Below the pieces are notes generated by a model. It was given only the letters and a program-made list of their open reading frames with translations, had not been told where the DNA came from and did not search any database. A stretch of DNA of 12,247 bases from Acidobacteriota bacterium (GTDB taxonomy: Bacteria; Acidobacteriota; Thermoanaerobaculia; Multivoradales; JAHEKO01), in contig JAOTZA010000071.1 of the NCBI GenBank assembly GCA_029861655.1, positions 1 to 12,247 on the forward strand. The letters are read 5' to 3'. How positions within the stretch are numbered: position 1 is the stretch's first letter; the number at the start of each line of letters is the position of its first letter. Below, one piece after another: positions 5,672 through 12,247 of the stretch. The translations under genes were made by a program, and so were the position numbers.

Positions 5672-7141
5672 ATGAAACGTCGCGCCAAGATTGTCGCTAC
5701 TCTCGGTCCCAAATCGAACCAGACCGCGGTGCTCCGCCGCTTGTTGAAGGTCGGTGTCGACGTCTGCAGGCTCAACCTCTCGCACGGCGATCACGATTGG
5801 CACCGCGATGCCATCCGCAAGGTGAGGAAGCTAGCCGGCGAGCAGAACCGCCAAACAGCAGTCCTGATAGATCTGATGGGTCCGCGGTACCGGCTGGGGA
5901 CGCTCGAGCCCCGGCGGTTGCGCAAGGGGGAGACGGTTACCCTCGGAGACAAGCGCGAGCGCGTGGACCTGCCGGTCAAAAAAGCCATCCTGACCCAGTT
6001 GCATCCGCGCGACCGGGTTCTGCTCGACAACGGCCTCGTTGAGCTTCGAGTCGTCCGCCGCCGCGGCGGCCGGGTTACCGCGAAAGTCGTCAGCGGCGGT
6101 CCGGTGGCGAGCCACAAGGGGATCAATCTCCCGGACTCGGCTCTACCGTTTACGATCTCGCGCAAAGATCACGCCGACATCGAGCTGGCAGTCGCCGAAT
6201 CGGCCGACTACATCGCCGCCAGCTACGTCGGTCAGGCCCGCGATATCCACTCCTTGCGGCGTGCGGTCCGGAAAGCCGGTGCCGAGATCCCCATCGTCGC
6301 CAAGCTCGAAAGAGGCCAGGCGATCGAACATGTAGACGAGATCGTCGTTGCCGCCGACGCGGTAATGGTGGCGCGCGGCGATCTGGGGGTAGAGGTGCCC
6401 CTCCACCGCGTTCCGGTTCTGCAAAAACTCATCATCGACTCCGGCCGGCGCCACGGTAAGCCGGTGATCGTCGCCACCCAGATGCTCGAATCGATGATGG
6501 AGCGACCTCGCCCCACCCGCGCCGAGTCATCCGACGTGGCCAACGCCGTCTTCGACGGCGCCGACGCTCTGATGCTCTCGGGCGAGACGGCGGCGGGCGA
6601 CTACCCCGTCGAAGCGGTGCGAACGATGGCGCGGATCGTCGAAGAAGCCGAATCCTACGCTCGGCAGCGGCCGCACCAGGACACCACTCTCGCGACCCTG
6701 GCGCAGTCCGACCTGCCGCACCGCATAGGGTTCAGGGACGGCCCGGCCAGCACGCCCGAAACCAAGGGCCACGAGATCGCCGATGTCGTGGCTGCCTCGG
6801 CGGTGTTCGCGGCCCGCAACATGCCGGTCCGACAGATCGTTGCCTTCAGCCAGGGTGGGTTTACCGCTCGTCTCATCGCTCGCTACCGCCCGGGCGCTCC
6901 GATCGCCGTGCTGACGACCGCTCCCGCCGTCGCGCGCCGAATGCAACTGGTCTGGGGCGTCCGCCCGCTGGTCCTAGCGGACGACGTCCGCACCCACGAG
7001 GACGTGGTCCATCTGATCGACCGGGAGCTGCTGTCGGCCCGGCTGGCGCGGGTGGGTGACGCGATCCTCATCTTGATGGGGCATCCCATCGCAGAGCGGC
7101 CGCTCACGAACCTGATGCGTATCCACCGCGTGCGGAAATAG
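5672..7141 (+). CDS. pyk: Pyruvate kinase
   Basis: This 489-residue enzyme converts phosphoenolpyruvate and ADP to pyruvate and ATP, the last step of glycolysis. The start MKRRAKIVATLGPKS and RLNLSHGD (33-40; Arg33, Asn35, Ser37) are canonical, as are Asp67 and the B-domain (about 75-160). The catalytic core has Lys211 and Glu213 in AKLERG, Asp237 in ARGDLGVE, Thr269 in VATQMLE, and TRAESSDVANAVFDGADALMLSGETA (282-307). The C-domain (from about 345) contains VAASAVFAARN and the closing ILILMGHPIAERPLTNLMRIHRV. The metal/K+ loop reads IDLMGPRYRLG instead of DTKGPEIRTG: it has the Leu typical of K+-independent enzymes, and Arg where Lys or Glu is usual. The enzyme looks intact and active. It is the only complete plus-strand gene, divergent from ffh and convergent with the exporter gene, and probably has its own promoter. 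Confidence 0.97.
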   Translation: MKRRAKIVATLGPKSNQTAVLRRLLKVGVDVCRLNLSHGDHDWHRDAIRKVRKLAGEQNRQTAVLIDLMGPRYRLGTLEPRRLRKGETVTLGDKRERVDLPVKKAILTQLHPRDRVLLDNGLVELRVVRRRGGRVTAKVVSGGPVASHKGINLPDSALPFTISRKDHADIELAVAESADYIAASYVGQARDIHSLRRAVRKAGAEIPIVAKLERGQAIEHVDEIVVAADAVMVARGDLGVEVPLHRVPVLQKLIIDSGRRHGKPVIVATQMLESMMERPRPTRAESSDVANAVFDGADALMLSGETAAGDYPVEAVRTMARIVEEAESYARQRPHQDTTLATLAQSDLPHRIGFRDGPASTPETKGHEIADVVAASAVFAARNMPVRQIVAFSQGGFTARLIARYRPGAPIAVLTTAPAVARRMQLVWGVRPLVLADDVRTHEDVVHLIDRELLSARLARVGDAILILMGHPIAERPLTNLMRIHRVRK

Positions 7142-7148
7142 CCGACAT

Positions 7149-7173
7149 GGGGACACGATGGAATCGTGTCCCC
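7149..7173. repeat. Perfect 11-bp hairpin in the pyk / exporter convergent gap
   Basis: GGGGACACGAT (7149-7159) and ATCGTGTCCCC (7163-7173) flank a three-base loop, eight bases after the pyk stop codon. Neither strand has a T-run directly after the stem, so it is not a textbook intrinsic terminator, though a stem this stable could still end or protect both converging transcripts. The GGGGACAC...GTGTCCCC form resembles REP-like palindromes mobilised by RAYT transposases. That resemblance is from memory and untested. Confidence 0.7.
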
Positions 7174-7190
7174 TCAAAGCTCAAAAATCA

Positions 7191-7318
7191 CCGAGACGCC
7201 GAAAATACCTGGAGACGCAAGGCTTGCGACCCGAGGCTTCCGCAGGCGTACTAACAGTACGCCGAGGAAAGCCGACGGGAGCGAAACGCAGCGGATTCAG
7301 GTATTCGCGGCGTCTCGG
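7191..7318. repeat. 128-bp imperfect palindrome at the exporter gene 3' end (REP-like element)
   Basis: The left arm begins CCGAGACGCCGAAAATACCTG and the right arm, read in reverse complement, begins CCGAGACGCCGCGAATACCTG. The arms keep roughly 70-75% identity by eye to the centre, where GGCGTACT (7245-7252) and AGTACGCC (7256-7263) flank AAC. The element would fold into one long hairpin on either strand. Its right arm supplies the last codons of the exporter (RDAANT and the TGA at 7299-7297). No ORF lies in it. It is probably a dispersed palindromic repeat that settled between convergent genes and may act as terminator or mRNA stabiliser. Confidence 0.75.
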
Positions 7319-9858
7319 CGGCGCCAGGCGAAATAGGCCGGCAACACCGTGATCGCCACGACACCGGTGAAAACTGCGCCCAGGATCGCAACGATCCCCA
7401 TCGAAGCCAGCCCCGGGTAGGACGAGCGCGCCAGCGACCCAAAACCCACGATCGTAGACAAGGCCGCAATCGTGATCGCCTTGCCGGTTTGGACCAGACC
7501 TTGAGAAAGCCTCTCCGGCGACTGACGGGAGAACTCCCGGTGGCGGTGGATCATGTGAACACCGTAGTCGACACCGATACCGATGATCATCGTCGAGACA
7601 AAGATGTTCATGAAATTCATCGGTATCTCGAGGGCGGCCATCGCCCCCAGCATCCATACGATGCCCATCACCAAGGGCGCCAGCGACAGAATCGTCGAGT
7701 CGAGGCGGCGGAAGTCGAGCCACAGGAGAATCCCAACGAGAACAAACCCGAGCACCGATGCGAGCAGCGCGTCTTCGAGAACTCTCTCGCGCAGAAAACG
7801 GCTGATGACGTTGGCACCCGTGAGAAGCGTTTGGTCACCCAGTCGGCGAGCCATTTCGACGGTCTGGGGCGGCGCCTCACGGCGCCATTCCTTGGGTGGT
7901 GGGTAGAGATAGACGACACTCCGCCAGCGGCCGTCTGCGTCGTGGAGATAGCGTTCGATGAGTCGCTTGCCGTGGGTGGTGCGCTCGATCTCATCGATCG
8001 ATACGGGCTCGCGGCGGGAAGCGGCCTGCCGAAACAGATCCACACCGCGAGAGAAAGCCTCGGCTCGCACCCCTTCTCGAGCCAACTCGGTGGCAAAGAC
8101 CGACTCGATTCGATCGAAGTCCAGCGCGGTGCTCCGCCGGTGCTCCGCCAGCCAGTCGAGCGCCCTTCTCTGGCTCTGGGGTGGCGGCAGAATGGAGCTC
8201 ACGGTGTCCACATCGGTGAGCACTCCATCGTCCACGAGTCGTGACGCCGCTCGGCTCGCCTGGTCCGCCAGGCTCAGCACTTCATCCGAAGTCGGCGCGG
8301 TGACGATCAGCATCATCTGGTCAAAGCCGACTCCGTATCGCTCCGCGACCTCGTCTCGCACCTCCACGCCACGGTTCCCCTCGGGTCGCATGGCGCTGAT
8401 GCTGTCTTCGAACTCGAGGCGCGTGGCCGAAACCGCCGCCAGCAGGGTGATCACCAGTCCAACCACCAAAACCAGTCTCGGCCACGCCAGCGACATCTTG
8501 ATCACCCGACCGCTACCGAAGCCATGGAGAAAACGGCGCGGCACGCGCTGCCGGCGTTCGTGGTGGTCCTCGCTCCAAGACAGCAGCGCGGGGAGCAGAA
8601 AGATCACGGCGGCCATGCACAACAGGATGCCCGTGCCGGTGAGAAAGCCCATCTGGTAGAGACCCGTAAAATCCGTGACTCCAAAGGAATAGAAAGTAGC
8701 GGCGCTGGTCACACCACCAACGAAAACAGCCCGCCCCGAGGAACCGCTCATCCTGGTCAAAGCCTCTTCCAGCACGGCACCCCGCTGGCGCTCCTCGACG
8801 AATCTGCCGTAGGAGACGATGACGAAATCGATTCCCAGGCCGATGAGAAGCGCAGCGACACCGCTGGTGGCGGAGCTGAGTACTCCATACGACATCGAGG
8901 CGACTCCAAAGGTCAGTATCAGGCCGCAACTCAGCGGAATGAGTGCATAGAGAAGGGGTCCAAAGCGGCGAAACGCGAGTAGGAAAAGCGCCAGAACCCC
9001 GATCATCGAGGTGGCGACGTTGGCAATCACGTCGCCTTTGATGAGCTCGGCGTCTCCCAGGGCCACGACATGCCGGCCGCCAAGCACCACTTCGGGAGGC
9101 GGTGGCACGGCTACGGGATCACGACCGAGAAAGGACGGCCACTCCGCCTGAGCCAACGCGATCTCGGCTTCCACCCTGGCCACCAGTTCCTTCGAGAAAT
9201 CGACATCCTGGGGCGGGCCCGAGGGACGGCCCAGCAACAGCAGCATCCGGTGGTCGCGCGACAGAAAGTAACCACTTGCCCAGTCGATCTCGAGACCGGA
9301 GCGGGACGTATCGACCCGCTCGAGCAACAGGTCGGCGACTCCAAACGGGTCGAGGCGGAGCAGATCCTCGCGCAGAAACGACTGCGGCGTCGCGATCAAC
9401 CGCTTGATCTCGCGTGCCCGCTCGCCCAGTCCTTCGTCGCTGACCTTCGCCGCTACCCTCTCGAGTTCGCTCTCGTCGAGAAAAACGAGTGCCGTCGGCA
9501 GATAGGACACCACCAGTTCCTCGAGGTTGCCGATGTGATACTCCACCTCGTCGAGGAGCGGTAGCGCCTCGAGCCGGCGACCGAGCGCATCCACAAACTC
9601 CTCATAGGGATCGAGAACCGAGTCCTCGGGGACACGAACCGCCACTAGCAACCGATCCACACTGCCAAACTGTTCGAGAGCCAGCCGAAACTCGTCAACA
9701 ACCGGTTCGTTCTTCGGTAGGAGGCTCAGAATGTCGGTATCGAAACGCAGCCGGCTCGCCATTGCCAACGACACGACAACCAGAACGGCCGTCAGGCCGA
9801 AGACGAGCCGGTAGCGCCGACGCGAAAAAAGCGCCACTCGCTTCAGCGACGTATGCAT
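7297..9858 (-). CDS. MMPL / RND superfamily exporter
   Basis: This 853-residue membrane protein has two-fold repeated RND topology. One membrane segment lies near the N-terminus (about 18-36), then a large periplasmic region (37-275) and a cluster of segments (about 280-430). The second half has a segment near 460-478, a second periplasmic region and a closing cluster (about 685-846). Each half carries the MMPL hallmark in its fourth helix: LLIGLGIDFVIVSYGRF (Asp344) and IIGIGVDYGVHMIHRHR (Asp764). These acidic residues are the likely proton-relay sites. RFDTDILSLLPKNEP after the first helix is typical. MMPL proteins export lipids, hopanoids or other hydrophobic substrates; the substrate here is unknown. 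The ATG at 9858 has only a weak AGAGGG upstream. It starts 48 bp after pgsA on the same strand, so a link with membrane lipids is reasonable inference. The last codons come from a palindromic repeat. Confidence 0.9.
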   Translation of the reverse strand: MHTSLKRVALFSRRRYRLVFGLTAVLVVVSLAMASRLRFDTDILSLLPKNEPVVDEFRLALEQFGSVDRLLVAVRVPEDSVLDPYEEFVDALGRRLEALPLLDEVEYHIGNLEELVVSYLPTALVFLDESELERVAAKVSDEGLGERAREIKRLIATPQSFLREDLLRLDPFGVADLLLERVDTSRSGLEIDWASGYFLSRDHRMLLLLGRPSGPPQDVDFSKELVARVEAEIALAQAEWPSFLGRDPVAVPPPPEVVLGGRHVVALGDAELIKGDVIANVATSMIGVLALFLLAFRRFGPLLYALIPLSCGLILTFGVASMSYGVLSSATSGVAALLIGLGIDFVIVSYGRFVEERQRGAVLEEALTRMSGSSGRAVFVGGVTSAATFYSFGVTDFTGLYQMGFLTGTGILLCMAAVIFLLPALLSWSEDHHERRQRVPRRFLHGFGSGRVIKMSLAWPRLVLVVGLVITLLAAVSATRLEFEDSISAMRPEGNRGVEVRDEVAERYGVGFDQMMLIVTAPTSDEVLSLADQASRAASRLVDDGVLTDVDTVSSILPPPQSQRRALDWLAEHRRSTALDFDRIESVFATELAREGVRAEAFSRGVDLFRQAASRREPVSIDEIERTTHGKRLIERYLHDADGRWRSVVYLYPPPKEWRREAPPQTVEMARRLGDQTLLTGANVISRFLRERVLEDALLASVLGFVLVGILLWLDFRRLDSTILSLAPLVMGIVWMLGAMAALEIPMNFMNIFVSTMIIGIGVDYGVHMIHRHREFSRQSPERLSQGLVQTGKAITIAALSTIVGFGSLARSSYPGLASMGIVAILGAVFTGVVAITVLPAYFAWRRRDAANT

Positions 9859-9906
9859 CGGCTCGGCCGGCCCTCTTGCAGTGTCATCGTTGCCTGGTGA
9901 AGCCCG

Positions 9907-10479
9907 TCAGGACGAGACGTCGGAATCCGGTTGGATGCTACCGCGCCCAAAGAGCGCCGGGCCGTAACGCACGAAATACTCGAACCCCGAGACCAGGCTT
10001 GCCACCATGGCCACCCACAGGGTCCATTCCGCGAGTTTCTCCAGGCTGCCGAGCTTCTCGTAGATGATCAGCACGGCGATGGCTACAACCTGCAAGACCG
10101 TCTTTACCTTGGCCGACCCGATGGCGCCGAGAACCAGCTGTTGCGAAGCGGCGACGCTACGCAAGGCCGACACCGCGAATTCACGGGCGATGATCACGAC
10201 CACCATCCACGCCGGCGCGATACCGAGCTCCACAAGCGAGATAAAAGCCGCGGAGGTGAGGATCTTGTCCGCGGCCGGGTCCAGCAGCATCCCCAACCGG
10301 GTCACCTTCTTCTGCCGCCTGGCGATGTAGCCGTCGAGAAAATCAGTCAGCGAAGCCAGCAGGAAAACGGCCAGACCAACAAACTCCTTGCCCTCAAATT
10401 TGGTCAGCAGAACGGCAACGAGCAGCGGCACCAGAAGAATCCGGCTCAGGGACAGGATATTGGGCAGATTGAACAGCAT
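9907..10479 (-). CDS. pgsA: CDP-diacylglycerol-glycerol-3-phosphate 3-phosphatidyltransferase
   Basis: This enzyme transfers the phosphatidyl group from CDP-diacylglycerol to glycerol-3-phosphate, the committed step to phosphatidylglycerol and cardiolipin. The CDP-alcohol phosphotransferase signature is perfect: D46-FL-D49-G50-YI-A53-R54, then G63 and D67-PAA-D71, which bind CMP and metals. The N-terminus MLFNLPNILSLSRILLVPLL and about five hydrophobic segments fit PgsA. With ATG at 10479 it has 190 residues, the usual size. The frame is open to a GTG at 10602, but those 41 extra codons run through the adjacent inverted-repeat segment and read as low-complexity sequence, so I reject them. The ribosome-binding site is weak (AGGA about 13 bases upstream). 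A phosphatidylserine-synthase-like paralogue is a less likely alternative. It probably shares a transcript with the MMPL exporter. Confidence 0.93.
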   Translation of the reverse strand: MLFNLPNILSLSRILLVPLLVAVLLTKFEGKEFVGLAVFLLASLTDFLDGYIARRQKKVTRLGMLLDPAADKILTSAAFISLVELGIAPAWMVVVIIAREFAVSALRSVAASQQLVLGAIGSAKVKTVLQVVAIAVLIIYEKLGSLEKLAEWTLWVAMVASLVSGFEYFVRYGPALFGRGSIQPDSDVSS

Positions 10480-10758
10480 CGAGCTAGCGAATCCTAGCAG
10501 CCCGTGGTAGAAGTCCTCATGGCGTCGCAGCAGGGTCTTACGAGATGAATCCGAGGAGCGAGGAGGAGTCGATGCGGTGTCATCGTCGACGACAAGCGAC
10601 ACAAGGAGTCGCTCGTAACCGCCTGCTGCCCCCCGGGTTGTGGCGGCTTGAGGCCGTCTGCGGCGTTGCCGCTCCTCGAAAATGCTCCGGCATTGCCTAC
10701 GTCGCGATGCCTAGCATCCGACCTCAAGGCGCTCACAACGACGCCGTGAGGACTTCTA
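10480..10758. repeat. Structured intergenic segment bounded by 31-bp inverted repeats
   Basis: Arms at 10497-10527 and 10739-10769 match in inverted orientation over 31 bases with two mismatches (core TAGAAGTCCTCA / TGAGGACTTCTA). They enclose 211 bp. The interior holds further inverted repeats: CTTGAGG (10648-10654) with CCTCAAG (10722-10728), AATGC-TCCG-GCATT (10681-10694) and GATGC-CTA-GCATC (10706-10718). The right arm overlaps the transglycosylase stop codon (10761-10759); the left arm lies 18 bp from the pgsA ATG. No convincing gene or promoter is seen inside. It could be a dispersed repeat or MITE-like element, or a structured RNA. Confidence 0.65.
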
Positions 10759-11433
10759 TCACGGGCTGCCAGGCGGAGAGGTTGTCATCCGTAGGCGACC
10801 GGTCGAGTCGCGGTAGAGAAAGGTCTTGCGACCCGGCCGTAGGTGCGGTGAGCCCGCAATCCGGTAGTCGGGGTCGCCGCGGTAGATCCGCATCACCTTT
10901 TCCACATATGCCTGGGTTTCCGGGTACGGCGGGATGCCGCCAAACCGACGGACCGCTTGCGGCCCGGCGTTGTAAGCCGCCAGCGCCAGTTCCAGACGTC
11001 CGCCAAACGTGTCGAGCATCCTACGGAGGTAACGGGTGCCGCCGCGTAGGTTCTGCTCCGGGTCGTAGGGGTTCTCCACTGCCAGCTCCGACGCGGTCTC
11101 CGGCATCAGCTGCATGAGCCCCATGGCACCCTTGTGTGAGAGCGCCGCGGTGTCGAAATCGGATTCCACACGAATCACCGCGCGGACCAGTTCGGTATCC
11201 AACCTTTGGCTCTTGGCCTGTTGAGCCACCATTGCGTCGAGGTCCCGCGACGCGGGCCGGGAAACCGAGGGCCGTGGCCTCACCCGGCCTTCGCCCCCGT
11301 GGTCGTTGTAGATATGGGTGCTGCCGTCGGCCCTCACCACCATGCGGACCGCGGCTTCCAGACCCGCCGAGCCCGCAAAAAGAGCTACCGCCGCCAGCAG
11401 GCCCTTCCACTCGCTACGTCCGCGCCGTGCCAT
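10759..11433 (-). CDS. Secreted lytic transglycosylase (SLT domain)
   Basis: This 224-residue protein has an N-terminal signal (KGLLAAVALFAGSAGLEAA, about 10-28) and a DUF4124-like strand, VRADGSTHIYNDHGG. An SLT-type lysozyme fold covers about residues 65-185. Catalytic Glu90 lies in VIRVESDFD, followed by HKGAMGLMQLMPETA (100-114), YDPEQNLRGGTRYLRRML and LALAAYNAGPQAV (149-161). Such enzymes cleave the MurNAc-GlcNAc bond of peptidoglycan to give 1,6-anhydro products during wall growth or remodelling. The C-terminal KTFLYRDSTGRLRMTTSPP resembles the N-terminal strand segment. No lipobox Cys is seen, so it is probably periplasmic and soluble. The ATG at 11433 shares one base with the alaS stop (TGATG), with GGAG eight bases upstream, so translation is coupled. 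Its stop codon lies in an inverted-repeat arm. Confidence 0.92.
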   Translation of the reverse strand: MARRGRSEWKGLLAAVALFAGSAGLEAAVRMVVRADGSTHIYNDHGGEGRVRPRPSVSRPASRDLDAMVAQQAKSQRLDTELVRAVIRVESDFDTAALSHKGAMGLMQLMPETASELAVENPYDPEQNLRGGTRYLRRMLDTFGGRLELALAAYNAGPQAVRRFGGIPPYPETQAYVEKVMRIYRGDPDYRIAGSPHLRPGRKTFLYRDSTGRLRMTTSPPGSP

Positions 11434-12247
11434 CAGCCGGCTCCCAACTGCTGTTTCACCAGACCCGGCACCGCCTTGAGCGCGGCGTTCAGTTTCGCCG
11501 GCTGTTTGCCGCCCGCCTGCGCGAAATCCGGCCGCCCACCGCCCTTGCCATCGACCAGCGCCCCTATCTCACGCGCCAGGTGCCCGGCGTGTACGCGTTC
11601 TGTAAGGTCCGCGGAGACCGCCGTCACGACGCTGACGCGCGATTGGTCGCGGCTACCGAGAACGACGACACCGGAGCCCAGCTTGCCTCGCAGAGTATCC
11701 GCCATTGTACGGATCTCGTTGACCGGTGCGGCCGGAACCTCTCTTGCCACGATCCGGACGCCCTCGACCAGAACTTGCTCGGCGTCCGCCTCGGCGCCCG
11801 AAACGAGTTTCAGACGCAAGCGCTTGAGCTCGCTCTCGAGCTCCCGTTTGCGGGCCACGAGAGCCGCCACCTCGCGCGGGACCTGTTCCCCCTCGACCCC
11901 CAACTCATCCGCCACTCGATGGAAAAGATTCATGCGCTCTCCCACATATTCTCTGGCGCCTTCTCCGGTGCGGGCTTCGATCCGCCGGACCCCCGACGCC
12001 ACACCGCGCTCGGCGACAATGACAAAGAGTCCTATCTCACCCGTATTGCCGACGTGGCAGCCACCGCAAAGCTCGAGGCTCTCCAGCCGTCCGGGCTCCG
12101 CGCCGTCATTCTCGCCAGCCGCCAGATCGAGACCCGGGACTTGCACCGTCCGCACGCGCTCACCGTACTTCTCGCCGAACAGCGCCATCGCACCTGCAGC
12201 CACCGCCTCATCGAAGTCCCGATCGGCGGTGATCGACGTCGCCTCCG
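11433..12247 (-). CDS. alaS: Alanyl-tRNA synthetase, C-terminal part (5' end outside window)
   Basis: 270 residues are visible and the frame is open past base 12247, so the catalytic and most tRNA-recognition domains lie outside. Visible parts are the end of the editing domain (FDEAVAAGAMALFGEKYGERV), the zinc motif ELCGGCHV, GEIGLFVIVAERGVASGVRRIEA, a coiled-coil helix (VAALVARKRELESELKRLRLKL) and the C-Ala domain ending GGKGGGRPDFAQAGGKQPAKLNAAL. AlaRS charges tRNA-Ala and hydrolyses mischarged Ser/Gly-tRNA. In the CGGTH zinc motif the Thr is Cys; the ligand pair C...H is kept. About 17 residues (LDLAAGENDGAEPGRLE) are inserted before it. GTG at 12203 and ATG at 12188 are internal, not starts. 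The downstream transglycosylase is translationally coupled to it. Confidence 0.97.
   Translation of the reverse strand, partial: EATSITADRDFDEAVAAGAMALFGEKYGERVRTVQVPGLDLAAGENDGAEPGRLESLELCGGCHVGNTGEIGLFVIVAERGVASGVRRIEARTGEGAREYVGERMNLFHRVADELGVEGEQVPREVAALVARKRELESELKRLRLKLVSGAEADAEQVLVEGVRIVAREVPAAPVNEIRTMADTLRGKLGSGVVVLGSRDQSRVSVVTAVSADLTERVHAGHLAREIGALVDGKGGGRPDFAQAGGKQPAKLNAALKAVPGLVKQQLGAG

Noticed and set aside
5251..6042. 263-residue plus-strand open frame across the ffh and pyk starts
   Set aside because: It lies antisense to ffh and out of frame in pyk, both of which are clear genes. Composition is the Arg/Ser/Pro-rich type typical of shadow frames in GC-rich DNA.
7489..8244. 251-residue plus-strand open frame
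   Set aside because: It is fully antisense to the MMPL exporter, whose helices and GxGxD motifs are clear. No recognisable domain is present.
10545..11117. 190-residue plus-strand open frame running through the repeat segment
   Set aside because: It is antisense to the lytic transglycosylase and covers the structured repeat, with no recognisable domain or ribosome-binding site.
1..12247. CRISPR array, tRNA/rRNA genes, integrase or transposase, toxin-antitoxin or defence genes
   Set aside because: No regularly spaced direct repeats, no tRNA-like cloverleaf, and none of the credible reading frames carries such motifs. The window is mainly core genes.

Overview
The window is a GC-rich stretch of bacterial chromosome made almost entirely of core genes. 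Every gene but one lies on the minus strand. GC-rich codon use, the gene order ffh / rpsP-khpA-rimM-trmD-rplS-rnhB and a tetratricopeptide protein of the 'RGKIEPAIKEY...VKAIAIYKKII' type suggest an Acidobacteriota-like organism (possibly Thermoanaerobaculia). That placement comes from remembered family resemblance, not a search. There are no tRNA or rRNA genes, no CRISPR array and no transposase.

Layout from high to low coordinates, following minus-strand transcription: the 3' part of alaS (12247-11433) overlaps by one base a secreted lytic transglycosylase (11433-10759). A structured non-coding segment of about 280 bp follows, bounded by 31-bp inverted repeats. Then come pgsA (phosphatidylglycerophosphate synthase) and a large MMPL/RND-type exporter ending at 7297. 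The only complete plus-strand gene, pyruvate kinase (5672-7141), converges on the exporter. Between these two 3' ends lie a perfect 11-bp hairpin and a ~128-bp imperfect palindrome that supplies the exporter's last codons. Pyruvate kinase diverges from ffh (5612-4296) across only 59 bp. Downstream of ffh is a small secreted cupin, then a ~510-bp gap. The gap holds a probable terminator, a plus-strand relic of an ATP-grasp gene and the promoter region of the rpsP operon. The operon is rpsP (S16), khpA (KH protein), rimM, trmD, rplS (L19), rnhB (RNase HII) and a TPR protein cut by the window start.

Together the genes serve translation and ribosome assembly (alaS, rpsP, rimM, trmD, rplS, khpA), membrane-protein targeting (ffh), genome maintenance (rnhB), envelope and lipid work (lytic transglycosylase, pgsA, MMPL exporter) and central carbon metabolism (pyk). 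I found no clear new multi-gene system. The most interesting material is between the genes: two palindromic, probably dispersed repeat elements that abut or enter gene ends; the ATP-grasp relic; and the divergent ffh/pyk starts, which lack Shine-Dalgarno sequences. Within proteins, the pyruvate kinase has a K+-independent-type signature with an unusual arginine, and AlaRS has a short insertion before its zinc motif.
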